From Elysia crispata (lineage: Eukaryota; Mollusca; Gastropoda; Plakobranchidae), in contig JAWDGP010002216.1 in NCBI GenBank assembly GCA_033675545.1, forward strand, positions 442,501-506,500: a DNA stretch of 64,000 nucleotides, written 5' to 3'. The notes beneath the pieces were generated by a model. The model did not search any database. It saw only the letters and a list, made by a program, of their open reading frames with translations, and was not told the origin of the DNA. The position numbers and the translations under genes were made by a program. Shown here one piece after another: positions 9,401 to 20,100 of this stretch. Positions within the stretch are counted from its first letter, which is position 1. Every line of letters starts with the position of its first letter.

Positions 9401-11983
9401 GATTCGAATCAGGAAAAAAGGTATTGTTAATTAGTGTGAATTCCATTAATTTTACTAAATGTTTTCTGTTTAAATGATACAAAAAACTATGCATGAAGTG
9501 TCATGAGTAGACAAAGTTAACTTGAAGTCTGAAAAGCACTGTTCCTTACTAAGAGAAGGCAATGCAGCGCTTTGACCTTCAACTTACATAACAGACAAAT
9601 TTCTTAGCCAAGAGGTTAGGGGATGGGGAGGAGGTAGGTTAGATGTGAATTGTTTCTTGACTGTGAGAGAGGGAAGTGGTGCATGCACACAGGAACTGAA
9701 TCAACAACAGCTGAGTAGTTTTAACCAGATAATGAGTCCCGCATCATCCCTAATTGTTATTGTGCAACATATTTTGTCTGAATCACCTTGTCTGAGGCAT
9801 TTGAGAAGCACTACCTTAAGTTCCCTTCAAGTTACAACATCAAAGATTATTTGATTATTTGAATTGTTGTTAATTTGAAGTCTAATATTTATCTCAAAGA
9901 TTTTGAAATGACATGCTGCTTCTTTCTGATAGCAACCAAAATACATATTGATGTTAGTGAGGATAAAGTCTGGTTAACAAATAGACCGCAAAATGGTTTT
10001 TTTCTTTAAGGTGATCATGTAAAAGAGAGGCTTTTTTCATTTTGATTTTAAGAACCTTCTGTAGATTATGTCTATGTTGTAGAGAAAGAGCAATATCATG
10101 GGAACAAAAGATTTAATTTGACACAATTTTGTCTACAGCTTTCTTTGATTTCAAGTTTGGGGGATGGGATAGTAAGAAGCATTATTATAAGTGCTTTTTT
10201 TTTCTTAAGAGGTGCAGTAACCAAAATTATGATTTAAATCTATCCTTTCTTCATGTATATATGTACTAACAGAAAAGGAAATGTCACGTGAATAAACAGT
10301 AAGCTAAACTAATTTTTCAATATTCTTATTGAAATCATTGGGGTGGAGGGGGGTGGGGGGGTTAAGTGCAATGTAAATTTTGTAACATCACTTTGACTGG
10401 CAGTGGCAAGGATTTAACAATTTACATTTTGAAACAGTTTCCTTATTTTCATTCTCTCAGTTTTAAGCTGTTGGCTCTGTTCCTTCACTGTCTCCCTCAT
10501 CGCACACTGGAAAACTCATCAAGCATCATCAATTCCATGCTGCTCCTAAAAACTTTCACTTTTAACACTTTTTGTCTGGAAATGTCAGGTGATGATTGGG
10601 TTTCTTCCATTCTGTCTCTTCCATAGTCTCTGCTCCACGACCCTAATCCCAATAGCCCGGCCAACTATGAGGCGGCTCAACTGTACAGAGAAACCAGGCG
10701 CGAATATGAGAAAAAAGTGGCTGCCATTGTTCAGGAAAGCTGGAACGATGATGATGATGAAGATGATGATGAGGGAGAAGAGGAGGAAAGTAAAGCTGGC
10801 TCTTAGCATCCTGTCCCAGAAAGAGAGAGAGAGAGAGCTGTCGTCACACACATATATACATATATAGGAATCGTACAAAGAACTCAACTGTTTTCACTTT
10901 ATCTTTTGTTCTGGTGTCGTATTTCAGCTACACATATAGCAGGGATGACTCTAAATAAATGGATCCCTTTTTTATCATTAGTTTACTTGCTTTACAAAAC
11001 ATGACAGGAGACTTACAGCCACAACCTCCTGTGTGTTTTGCATCAGTGTGCTTTCAAACTGAGAATGAGAGAAGTCTATAATCCTAAATATATCATTTTT
11101 GCCTATGCCTATTGCTAGTAATCGCTTTTTGTCTTGTTGAAAGCTCATGGCTGACTCACAAAGTCATCACTATGTTGCTGATTTTAGGTGTGGCTCTTTT
11201 TTTCCACTCGTAATTTACATGTGCATTTGCAGACAAGTGCTCAGTCCTGAAAACAAACGAAAAGTGCGCACTCTGTTTTTTGACAACTCCTTTTCGTAAC
11301 TTTGAAAGCCATTTTTTTTTATCAGTGAGAATGGAAAGGTCTCAGGATATCGGTTTGTTCATGGAAATTTGAGATTGAACTGATTCCATGCCCAGTCAAA
11401 GTAAGGATTTGTACACAAAAGTTTTTGGATTACTATTGTAGTTTCAACATTTGTAATGACGATTTTGGTAAAATATGCAAATTTTCGTAGTGGTGAAATT
11501 TCCTTGAAAAATGAAGACAATATAAAAATTTGTTTTATTCGTAGTTTACCACAGCTGCCAATTTATCATCTTACTTATTTCATCATATAGGAGTCTGTTT
11601 TTGTTCAATAAATAATGATAGGCTCTCACTAGTTGTGCCAAGTTGACCTTTTTTCTCCCTTGTGGGAATCATTTTGTTTTCCATGCAAAACCATAAAACT
11701 GCAACCTGAGTGTTCCCTGAGTAATTGGTGACACCACAGATAATTCGAGTCTTCTCTTAAGAAAGGAAATAAAAAATCAGACAATATTCTGAATCTTATG
11801 GAATTGGATAATGTTATCACAAATCTAATGTTGCCTTTATTTCAGTCTCTGTTGGATGAGCCCAACCCAAACAGCCCAGCAAATAATCTAGCGGCCAAAC
11901 TTTACCAGGAGAATAGAAGGGAATATGAGAAAAAGGTCAAGGTTATTGTGGAGGAAAGTTGGATTTTTATTGGTGAAGTTTAG
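561..11983 (+). CDS. UBE2A/B (RAD6): RAD6-type E2 ubiquitin-conjugating enzyme (UBE2A/UBE2B orthologue), five-exon gene with two alternative last exons
   Basis: Coding exons are 561-604, 4289-4369, 5082-5197 and 8557-8645, then either 10627-10806 or 11846-11983. All junctions are GT-AG and phases agree, giving 169 or 155 residues. The shared 110 residues match the RAD6 family closely: the [15 protein letters not shown] start, [14 protein letters not shown] backside segment, FHPN motif with Asn80, and catalytic Cys88 in [16 protein letters not shown]. The family accepts ubiquitin from E1 and, with RAD18 or BRE1/RNF20-type E3s, modifies PCNA and histone H2B in the nucleus; that is family knowledge. 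The start ATG follows AGCATAAAAA and gives the usual RAD6 N-terminus. Intron 1 (3.7 kb) and intron 3 (3.4 kb) carry repeats and mobile elements. The gene could be called UBE2A or UBE2B; invertebrates usually have one gene for both. Confidence 0.96.
621..774. repeat. Minisatellite of four units at the start of RAD6 intron 1
   Basis: Four direct copies of a unit beginning GTGAAATCTCTCCAG, followed by a variable number of AGATCT/TCTAGA steps and then CCTATGAC. Copies begin at about 621, 657, 706 and 747 and differ mainly in the number of AGATCT steps, as expected for slippage. The array starts only 16 bases after the exon-1 donor. The minus-strand open frame across it (serine-arginine repeats) is a by-product of the repeat. 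Confidence 0.9.
775..2250. repeat. AGATCT/TCTAGA-rich repeat field in RAD6 intron 1
   Basis: Dozens of short tandem or isolated copies of the palindromic hexamers AGATCT and TCTAGA are scattered here, for example near 921-935, 980-1035, 1105-1200, 1467-1480, 2161-2181 and 2234-2249. The density falls off after 2250. I see no coding potential beyond chance open frames. The same hexamer recurs at 20499-20597, 53003-53022 and 61269-61287. Confidence 0.85.
2340..2830 (+). mobile_element. Fossil fragment of a Ty3/gypsy LTR retrotransposon (gag-like start plus reverse-transcriptase piece)
   Basis: A glutamate/lysine/glutamine-rich stretch at about 2370-2570 resembles the coiled N-terminal part of gypsy-type gag proteins. 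It is followed at about 2625-2823 by part of a reverse transcriptase containing the YMDDLLVHT active-site box and a trailing KAWEEH, typical of Ty3/gypsy elements. Most of pol and both LTRs are absent, so the element is heavily deleted and broken, with several breaks. It lies in RAD6 intron 1 in the sense direction. Age cannot be set without LTRs. Confidence 0.7.
3399..3473. repeat. (AT)n microsatellite with a short (AC)n end
   Basis: About 66 bases of uninterrupted AT dinucleotides followed by four AC steps, in RAD6 intron 1. The following sequence to 4288 is ordinary AT-rich intron, with a T-run at 4146-4164. Confidence 0.95.
4660..4836. mobile_element. Short non-autonomous DNA transposon (MITE) in RAD6 intron 2
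   Basis: The element occupies 4666-4830 (165 bp). Its ends are CAGGGTTGCC and GGCAATCCTG, inverted repeats matching at 9 of 10 positions, and it is flanked on both sides by a perfect direct repeat ATTATA (4660-4665 and 4831-4836). A CAGGG start is typical of hAT-like elements, but those normally make 8-bp duplications, so the superfamily is uncertain. It has no coding capacity. Confidence 0.6.
5296..5486. mobile_element. hAT-like MITE in RAD6 intron 3
   Basis: The element occupies 5304-5478 (175 bp). It starts TAGGCGTGTCCAAACTT and ends with a diverged inverted copy (CCAAAG/CTTTGG core; about 10 of 17 positions match). The 8-bp flanks ATGTATGC and ATATATGC agree at seven positions, consistent with an old hAT-type target duplication. 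The left part (GTCCAAACTTTTCGCAAAG and GGGC soon after) resembles a widespread animal hAT-derived repeat as I remember it; I could not check this. Confidence 0.5.
6775..7834 (+). mobile_element. LINE (non-LTR retrotransposon) 3' fragment: reverse-transcriptase palm to C-terminus
   Basis: Translated pieces in all three frames follow one LINE reverse transcriptase in order: CIDYTKGLD (the FIDYTKAFD motif, about 6800), VDWKINS-like region (about 6930), YSEMIMQNL (7012), [11 protein letters not shown] (7050), [20 protein letters not shown] (7105), the [23 protein letters not shown] block (7345), FFGHVM (7640) and a [10 protein letters not shown] ending (7790). Many frameshifts and stops separate these, so the copy is dead. 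It ends in a TTGATTGATTGAT tail at 7821-7834. It is 5'-truncated, as is usual for LINEs, and lies sense in RAD6 intron 3. Confidence 0.88.
8646..10626 (+). other. RAD6 intron 4 (up to the proximal last exon)
   Basis: AT-rich intron without a coding region I can support. Open frames at 9234-9494 (minus) and 10366-10626 (plus) have no recognisable domain. The last 30 bases before 10627 form a good pyrimidine tract. Confidence 0.6.
10627..10806 (+). CDS. UBE2A/B (RAD6): Proximal alternative last exon of the RAD6 gene, acidic-tail version (isoform A)
   Basis: After a pyrimidine-rich tract and CCATAG, the exon opens in phase 0 with [20 protein letters not shown] and runs 59 codons to TAG. It completes the E2 fold ([15 protein letters not shown]) and then adds about 20 mostly acidic residues, [15 protein letters not shown] followed by SKAGS. 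Vertebrate UBE2A/B end a few residues after ESW/QSW, whereas budding-yeast Rad6 has a poly-aspartate tail that contributes to histone ubiquitination; this exon resembles the yeast arrangement. Two usually conserved residues differ from the distal exon (HD in place of DE after SLL), while the serine equivalent to human Ser120 is kept. An AATAAA lies 148 bp after the stop, so the exon can be terminal. Joined to exons 1-4 it gives 169 residues. Confidence 0.9.
   Translation, partial: SLLHDPNPNSPANYEAAQLYRETRREYEKKVAAIVQESWNDDDDEDDDEGEEEESKAGS
10954..10959 (+). promoter_or_regulatory. Polyadenylation signal AATAAA after the acidic-tail exon
   Basis: Canonical hexamer 148 bp downstream of the TAG at 10804-10806, preceded by a short GA run (10820-10838). 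It would allow the proximal exon to end the transcript, so isoform choice may involve polyadenylation as well as splicing. Confidence 0.6.
11846..11983 (+). CDS. UBE2A/B (RAD6): Distal alternative last exon of the RAD6 gene, short-tail version (isoform B)
   Basis: After TTGCCTTTATTTCAG the exon opens in phase 0 with [14 protein letters not shown], the canonical RAD6 sequence, continues [17 protein letters not shown] and ends ESWIFIGEV then TAG after 45 codons. It is homologous to the exon 1.2 kb upstream over the first 40 codons but lacks the acidic run, and its last residues (IFIGEV) are hydrophobic, unlike the RDC-type ending of vertebrate UBE2A. Both exons use the same incoming phase, and each ends in a stop, so they must be mutually exclusive 3' ends. 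Joined to exons 1-4 it gives 155 residues, close to the usual 151-152. Confidence 0.9.
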   Translation, partial: SLLDEPNPNSPANNLAAKLYQENRREYEKKVKVIVEESWIFIGEV

Positions 11984-12793
11984 TTCTAGGATTTTTTTTC
12001 CTTCATATGGTTAGAGTGATTTGGAAAGCTATTCATAGGCAATCAGCTAGGAATTTAAGTGAGCTTTGAATTAATATTTGTTATTTTGTTTGATAAGGTT
12101 GGAAACTTAGATTTGATTTTTATTTGACAATCTGCTGTGGTTTGTTTTTTAGTTTTGGAAACCATGTAGGCCTATTTATACTCACCCACCTGACTACTAA
12201 CCATGAACAGCCAGGGACAAAATCAGTTGTAGATCAGTGCCTTTAGTAAGTAAAATCTAATAGTTGTGACTGCTAGATTTTATCTTACCTGAGGCAGATA
12301 GGTGGATGTGGTTGTCATATGGAGGCTAGCCGATCTGGGTTAGATTTTACTCGGATTTGAAATACTCAAAAAGAAATTATAAGTTGATTAAAAAAAATGT
12401 TCAGGTAGAGTTTTCCATCATCTCTAACTTTGTGGACATACATGTATATTTCTTTATTTTTGTTCAGTTTGTTAAGCTTCCTTTTAAATTTGGTAAGGAG
12501 AGGATAAATATTGTTCATGATCTCATAGATTTATATATGGTGCTGTATGTAGCACTAAATTAAAAAAAAAAAAAGGGTGGGAGTCCTCTAAACACACAAT
12601 TTTGCTGGGAGTATTTATATATTCTCTGCTGGAAGCCAAATGATTTGATTGGTTGTGCTGGTTGTATCAAGCCTTATTTCTGCAATAAGATATTGGCTTT
12701 AGATAAAATGTAAATTTTGGTGGCTTTGGCATTGTATTTTCTTTCCTTGAATTGAGTAGTAGCCTTTAGGGTAATATTTGAGCTGTGATTTTG

Positions 12794-12799
12794 AATAAA
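12794..12799 (+). promoter_or_regulatory. Candidate polyadenylation signal for the short-tail isoform
   Basis: AATAAA, immediately followed by another AATAAA-like step, about 810 bp after the stop at 11981-11983. A further AATAAA lies at 13537-13542. Which is used cannot be told from sequence. Confidence 0.4.
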
Positions 12800-13542
12800 A
12801 TAAAATTACAAATATCTGATGATGACAACGATAAGTATTCCGCTCATCCACTTTTCAAATTTAATATATTCAAAGGAATCACACCCAATCTGCTTCCCTT
12901 CACTTGATCTGAGAAAAGGTTTGTCCAGTAATTCTGCCATATATTTTCTGCAGCAAATGATTTTGGTGTGCAGGTAGTTATTTGGCTCAGTGAGAGCGAA
13001 GCTTTGTTTTACTTAGCAGGCTTTTGTATGATTGAATGAAGCCATGATTGACCATGTTTTAAATAGATATATTTGTTTGGCTTTGCATGGCCAGTTTTCT
13101 CAAATTTATAAGAAAGTTTCATCTTTGAACACTGACTGTCAAATTTTTCCTAGTTATGAATCAGTTTTAACCACTAACTCAAAAAACAAATGTCAGGAAG
13201 CACTTATGCTGATGTTTTTTGGTTTCTTGCACAAACTGTTCTCTGCAGCTGCTGAGCTGTGAAAGTGCTGTAACAGCTATTTCTAAACTGTGAGATCCAA
13301 TAGCAAGAAAATTTCAATGTATTTTTTAATAAGTGAATTCCTTATTCATGATGTTGCCTCAAAATATAAATGTTACAGGAAATCATTTTTTTTGTTTAAA
13401 TCAAGTACTGAACATTTAATATTTTTGATCATTATCTTTATCATGTGTGACTATGAGCTGTCTAGAGGAAAAAAAATCCTTCTATTGTCCTGTCTTATTT
13501 TTCACCCTCAAAGTTGGATAACATTTGTACAGATGTAATAAA

Positions 13543-16213
13543 ATTGTAAGATTGAAAATTGTTGATTTCATTGATTACTTCAGAAAATGATGTATTGCCC
13601 TTGTTTTCATTACACAGTCCATTTAAAACAGGTGGCAGGAATAAGTGAAATATTATCAAATTCAAAGAATAACTAGCAACTATGCAAACTTGGAAAGAGC
13701 AAAACTATTTGGTATTTAGGATTAATAAAAAAGAAATGAATGAAGATTTTACATTTTCATATCAGTATTAAGATGTAGATCTATTTACGTCTTAATTATG
13801 TCATTTTCTTATCATTTATAAGCAATAGTAAAGTGAATCAGAAGGCATGCTTTTAAAAAGCACCTTACAAGCAAGAAAAGGAAGCTATAAAACACTTATA
13901 AAAAAGATATGGCCTCATAAATCAAATATTTAGGATGTTTTTGGGCACAACTGGAAAAATTTTTCAAAGACAGAGGAAGTTAAATGCTTTTGTTGATGAT
14001 CTTTACTCTAGGAGGTGTACCCTGCCATATGAAATGAACCTAAAGCAAGAGATGCACTTGAATAAAACTGTAAAAGTCAAAATGTTGCTGGGAGTTCCAG
14101 TTATCTACTATCAATGACACAGCTAGCTGGAAAAATATTTACATGTCCCAATTTCTACTTAGAGCCTTATTATATACTTAAATATTTGTACAAAATACAG
14201 GGCATTTAATAATAAAGTGTAAAAGCATTAGGTTTCATCATTATCATGGAATTCAAAGTATTGAAATCATTAACCGTAGGGAATAGAGAATTTATATTTT
14301 TAAATCTAGGATTTTGGACTTGCCACTGTATTATTCCTATGCAGATATGTGTGAATTCAAAACTCTTAATTTAAAGTATCTTTTACATGTATTGGCTCTG
14401 TTTGTATAACTCTAATCTGGTGATTAAAGTAGAAGCCTCTGTTATTGCGGGGCTTTAAAAGTCTACTCTGCTCAAAACGTTTTGGTGATATTGAAATAAT
14501 AAAAGTAATCAAATTTTTACCAACCACCAAGTTTCAGGAAATTCTAAGCTTATGAAACTACCATGAAAGTTTGAAGAGGATTTAAAAAAGTTATGACAGC
14601 AAGCATCATGTCTTGACAAACACCAATTCTAGCGGTTATTATAGTTTACTTTATGATAAAAAATGATGATGAAAATATTTATCTCAAATGGCACAGTTCA
14701 CCAATTTTCATCGCAACAATGTATTATGTTACAAATTGCTTTCAATTGTAAAAAAAAAAAAAAATCCAAATTGAAAAAAAAATGTTTTAGTTGTTATTTG
14801 TTTCAATGCATAAAATTTGTACAGTTATGAAAATAAAAAGTCTCCTCAATAGAAGCCTGCTTCAAAGCTATCATTTTAATGAAACAAAATCAACATACAG
14901 TATAAACATCCTCACTATTTGTTTTTAATTTTGTCCAATAAAAATATCCATTGATGGTGAGACATTAAAGAACCAAGAACTTAAGAGAGGTCACAATGAA
15001 ATTGAAAGTTCGCCTTCACAATAAGTATCATGAAAGACATTTGCACAAGAAAATGCATCAGATGTGACTTTAATTTTCATACAGATGCATAATGCATGCA
15101 CACGATGAATAGCCATGTGTGACAAAATTGTACATTTTAATGACATTAGATTCCTTTAAGCAAAATTCCCCCGTTGGTTGAAATTGTAGTTATAGCCAAG
15201 GCAAGCAATCATCACACAAACACCTTGCTCTCTGTCTCTCTCTCTCTCTCTCTCAAAAAAATAGTAATTTTCATTTACATGAAAATCATTTATAGATATC
15301 ACTTGCATGACGATATTATCTGAACTCCGCAAAACTTTTTAAGGTGAGCTGGATAAAAACAACATTAATTTAGGATCCGTAGTACAAAATGAAAAATACA
15401 TGTACTTAATACAGTCATGTAGCAGTTTCATTCATAAAAAAAAATTAAAATTATAACACCTAAAATTAGTTTTCTAGTGAAAATGATCTTATGATTTCAC
15501 AGTTCTTACTTTTCAATGAGCTCTTATACAAACATTTTAATTATCAAGATCTATTGCATGCTAGAAAATGCATTGTCATGAAAACACAAATCCAGTTATA
15601 GCTTAATGAATATTACACACAGAGATTTTTTTTTCAATTTCTAATTCTTTGACGCAACAGAAATAAAGAAGAAAAAAAATAGAGATTGTTGAAAATTTGA
15701 AACCATAATTTTAAAGGAAAGGAGATCTCAAGATGTAGTCTGTGTGACAGATTTCACATACCTTGGTATTTGATTGGTCAAATTCCTACAAGCCTTACGT
15801 CGCCTTTCTAATTCTTGAAGTAGTATTTCAAAGTGTATTAGCGTTTCCCCAGTAGCTCAACTTAAAAGAAGTAGATTAATTTTGACTACTTGAGTACAAT
15901 AAAATTTAAGAACATATGCATGTGCAATCTAAAAAAAAAAAAAAAAAAAAAATCCACAGCATACATCATGACATTACAAAAACACCTTTAAAAAGGCAAA
16001 TGAAAAGCACTTTAGAAATAATTTTTTATCATTGTTGATTTAAGCCACTCTGACTCTTCTGAGTCGCCATTATTTCTTTAGTGCTTAGTTGAAGGGCCAC
16101 TAGACCAACTCTTGACTGTCATATACAGATCTTTGGAAAAGACAGGGTAAATTTATAAATTCAATTAGCTGAAGGGCCTCATGGGTCCATTTTTAAGTTA
16201 CACTTTAAAAAAA
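13543..16213. other. Intergenic / 3' flank, no gene seen
   Basis: AT-rich sequence with A-runs at 14750-14765 and 15931-15951 and a (TC)n tract at about 15227-15254. I found no open frame with codon structure, conserved motif or paired splice sites between the RAD6 3' end and the next gene. Confidence 0.6.
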
Positions 16214-17511
16214 TCACTTCTGATCATGCATTTTCTGCGCGATTTCCATTTTGACTTGTTGTTGTGTAGCTTCCAGCCTGACATGTTCTGCTTGAGCACG
16301 CATAATATTTTTATCTCTCGTCTCTTCAACCTCATCTTTGAAGTATGCTTTCCTGAAGAGAAGCAAACAAAAAACAGAGTGGCTATCATATAAATGTACA
16401 TCTTAAAAAAGAGAAACTTGTGCAGCTTGTTTCCCTTACTTTTATGACACAAGCACAGAAATATAATAAAATGATTCAGTGTTACAGAAGTTTGAGGCTT
16501 GCATTGCTCTCAAAGCTTATGTAAACAAGACCTTGATTGATTGGTATTGTTTCTGTTCTATTCAGTATAAAATATGAATTTGGGCTGCAGTTCAAAATGT
16601 AAGGAATGAATAAGGATCTACCAATTTTTTTCTCTCATATTACTCTTAAAGTCAGAGGGTTGTCAAGAGAACAGTCAGCTGCTGTGTAATCAAACCTATG
16701 TTTTATTCTGATCAATAAAGTTCTGAGGCTGATAAGCAGTAGTTACAATCACCTGTCTCAAACTCGTGATGACACTGGGGCATCAGCTCATGTGAAAGAA
16801 TAAAGCCTGACAATAGGGTTGTCGAACACCAGATAATATTGAGTAGATGGACCTGAGCGAAGTTAACTTCCAGTAAATTAACTGTTGTGGACATGTGTGT
16901 TGTAACAGACAGATACATAGAAAGAGGGCACATACAAAAAGCAAAGCCAGGGACAAATGCCCACCCCTACAGCACATCTTTTATTAATTACAATTTTTTA
17001 ACTTCATCACTGATCTCTTTCAATCTTATTCACTGCATCAGTGCTTGCTATGCAGAAGCATAAAAGAACTCTATACCTTAAGCAATCCCTATAGACATTC
17101 AAACACAGTCCATTTGGTCTAATTCACAAAATCAAGAACTACAGCATTGAAATTTTGCTGTTAAGTTTGTGACCTGTCTCAGTTTTATAACTCTTTAAAA
17201 TTGTCAGAAATTTGGGAATGAGAGTGGGTTAATCCTATCAATAATTAGAAGAAAATAATTCAAAATAAATCAACCACAAGAACTAATGATAGGTTTGAGT
17301 AATCAATAAACTTTGCTCAAGTCATCTCTGAGTTTTGAGTTCTTTGTCTTCCACTGCACATCTGAAAGGTTAAATGTCATTAAAAGGGACCGATCTGATA
17401 AGCAACTTGTTGCATGTGTGTTAAGCCTTACCTTAATGAAAATGCTCCAAAGTAAGCTGCCATACAGCCTCCAAACACCACCGGAAATCGAAGGACTCTC
17501 CATGGTAACAT
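16214..17511 (-). CDS. Unrecognised small single-pass membrane protein, two coding exons, 72 residues
   Basis: The first coding exon runs from ATG at 17511 down to 17432 and the second from 16352 to the TGA at 16214. The intron has a strong donor (AAG/GTAAGG) and a long pyrimidine tract before its CAG acceptor; phase 2 agrees and the joined length is exactly 73 codons. The start MLPWRVLRFPVVFGGC and AAYFGAFSLR makes one hydrophobic segment at about residues 6-25. The remainder (KAYFKDEVEETRDKNIMRAQ onwards, ending KMHDQK) is charged and probably helical. An in-frame TGA lies 30 bases before the ATG, supporting this start; an AG at 17530-17531 could be a 5' UTR acceptor. Small size, one N-terminal membrane segment and a charged helix recall mitochondrial inner-membrane assembly factors, but I recognise no family, so function is unknown. 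Confidence 0.7.
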
Positions 17512-17529
17512 GCTCTTTAATTTCCCTTC

Positions 17530-18333
17530 CTGGTTAGGTCAAATAGAATTTGTAGTGCTGAATTATTGAATCTTAATATATTGCTGAATAAAAGAACCAA
17601 ACAAAGCTTTAAGTAACAAATTCTATGTTTAATCTTAATTTGTGCTTGGAATTATGTCGCTTCTCTACAATTTTTACTGGGAGTAGCATGCTTTTGAGTG
17701 AACCTAAACACTTTAAAACTTCAATATACAAAGTATAAGTGTGTTATTTGAGTCTCTATAATTCAAATATTATAAAACTACATGCTCATGTATGTCAGTA
17801 GTCTGATTTATAGGACATTAAATTCAGCTGCCGTGACATGCGAAAGTAAGACGGAGAAGGATGCTTGTAAATGTTGACTGACAGACCACAGGTAGCAAAT
17901 TTTCAAATAATCCTTTCAAATAGTGAGCAATGAAAGCATTGAACATATTTGTTATTTGCATGTTTTCCATGGTAAAATTGGTATGCACTTCTGCAACTCC
18001 ACAAAAATTTGAGGAAGCCTTTAGGCCAGACAAGATCAACAAAATATTAGGGTTATATCTGGAATGAAAACATGTATTCAATACACCATCAGATTAAATA
18101 AATATATTTTTTAATCAAGTGAATTTTACATCTCCTCTGATTTCTTACTACTTATACCCATCATTAGTACCACATGTGACTATTCTTAATTTTACAGATA
18201 AAATTATTTTCTCTAAATGACACTATGTAAATAAAAAGTGAACAAAAAAATCTATAGAAAAATAATTGTCAAGTCCACCTAGGCTAACGTCAGCACAACC
18301 AGTATTGCATGGCCCGTATACCTAGATTTAGAC
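17530..18333. other. Upstream flank of the small membrane-protein gene
   Basis: No coding exon is convincing here. The minus-strand open frame at 17824-18081 has no motif or flanking splice signals. A promoter or non-coding first exon for the 72-residue gene probably lies here or up to about 19 kb. Confidence 0.4.
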
Positions 18334-18588
18334 TTAATCAGGGAAAGAGTTCCTTCTAGGTACGGACTAGTTTACACACCAAAGAGGGCTTCGTTTGATC
18401 AGGACCATAGAAAAAGATTGGGCTTGATTTTGCTTGGGGTTATACAGAGAAGAAAAATTAATTTATTTCAGTAAGTTTAAATCATTTTATAACACTAAGT
18501 TCCAAGCAGGAAACACACTGTAGGGTTGCTACTGTTTTTTCTATGCAAAAAACCGTCCCTACCTAAAAGGAACTCTTTCCTTAATCTG
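18334..18588. mobile_element. MITE-like element with 26-bp inverted repeats and 8-bp target duplication
   Basis: The element occupies 18342-18580 (239 bp). Arms at 18342-18367 and 18555-18580 are inverted copies agreeing at 24 of 26 positions; the outer part reads GGAAAGAGTTCC. The flanks TTAATCAG (18334-18341) and TTAATCTG (18581-18588) agree at seven of eight positions, as for a hAT-, P- or Merlin-type duplication. The interior has no coding capacity. Confidence 0.65.
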
Positions 18589-20100
18589 AATATATTTGTA
18601 TAATTTAAATATCTTGTGAATGAAATTAAGTTGAAAATTTTAGGGTAGTCTACAAGATCTAGTCAAGGCAGATCAAAATGGAACTTTAGGCAAATATAGA
18701 GGGGAGAGACCGGACGGAGGGGGAGGGGGGGAATAAGAAGAGAGAAAGAAAAAAAAAGGGGTGGGGAAAGGTCAAATGATTTTTGGTTGTACAAAAGTTA
18801 ATGTATCTAAAATTGCGGCCCATACTTTGTATGAATTCTACACTTTGGCTTGGAGACCCTATTTCATTATTTTCTTGTTGCTTGAAATAGGGCCGGAGCA
18901 CATTCAAAGGATCCTTCAAAGGATTTTTCATTATTAAACCTGAATTCTTAGAAATTCAACTTCTTGTCTTTTCAAGCCATCGTGTAGGTCACCGCTCCTG
19001 AATCTATATCTATGGATGTACCATTAGCTAAGTGTCTGGTCATGTTTCAGTAAGGCAAAGAGAGTCCCATCGAGTTGCAGATTCGATCCCTGTCCATTTC
19101 ATCTGTCCTACAGATATGTTGTGCTTTCATAGTTCGCGTCTTATTTGTCACTCTCGAGTTAGATCTAAAATAAGATTTGTGATTTTTTTCTTTACTGCTA
19201 AAAGGTTAGGCCTAATCATAATGCATAATAAAGATTCTCACTGAGCAATCTTGCACAAGTGATAGAATTGACAAATTCATAAGTGATCGACAATCTACAA
19301 TCTGGATTTTCTAGCCGGAATGATATTAGATATGTGTTCTATAGGCCCTGGATCTAGATTTAGTTTTAGGAACATGTACTTACACTCTTACATTAACATT
19401 GTTTATGCTTTGAGTTTCCAGCAAATCGAAAGTAGGGCCTGAGACGGCTCGTAAATTTGACCTTTCGATGTTTCCTACTCTGGAATTCGATTCACATTTT
19501 TTAGTGTTGTGTAATCGGCTTCCTAAAATTCAGGCCAAGTCACCGAAATGAACAAACTTTTTCATGTTTGATTTATAGTGATCTATTTCTCTTAACTTTT
19601 GGGATAGAATTGTCCTCCGAACGCACTTATAATTCAGCCTACAGGCCTACACAACAAAAAAATATCTAAATGTCCTTAATTCTGACTTAATAGTTTAAAT
19701 GATATAGCTCACTCTTACTCTTACTGCAAAAGTTTGTTCATTTAGTTGACTTGTCCTGTATTTTTGGAAGCCTCGATACACAGCTATGGATAAAGATTAG
19801 ATATATCTGTGAACTCTTCTTTAATGCTTTTGCTCACGGTTAGCACGTCAGGTGAAAAGCTTCGCTCAAAGGCACTGTCGGTTTAACAAATGTGCTGACC
19901 TTGATAAACAAACAAAGCTACACTATAAAGTGGACAAATTTTTAGCACCCAGCAATAAAGATAACCCACTTGTAGGACTTTTTCTCGAAATCCAAAACCA
20001 GTCTCAATGGATCTGCCGTCAGAAATATGTGTTCAAATATCAGCGTTATTTAGAAATTAACTAAATTCTTTTTTTTTTAACCATTTAAAGAGAGATAACA
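18589..20100. other. Intergenic region, no gene seen
   Basis: Contains a purine-rich stretch at 18690-18770 (GGGGAGAG, GAGGGGGAGGGGG) and a single tRNA B-box-like GATTCGATCC near 19081, without a matching A box. Open frames at 19032-19244 and 19852-20064 show no recognisable motif. Confidence 0.5.

Noticed and set aside
19030-19110. B-box-like GATTCGATCC suggesting a tRNA or SINE
   Set aside because: No A box at the right distance and no cloverleaf can be drawn.
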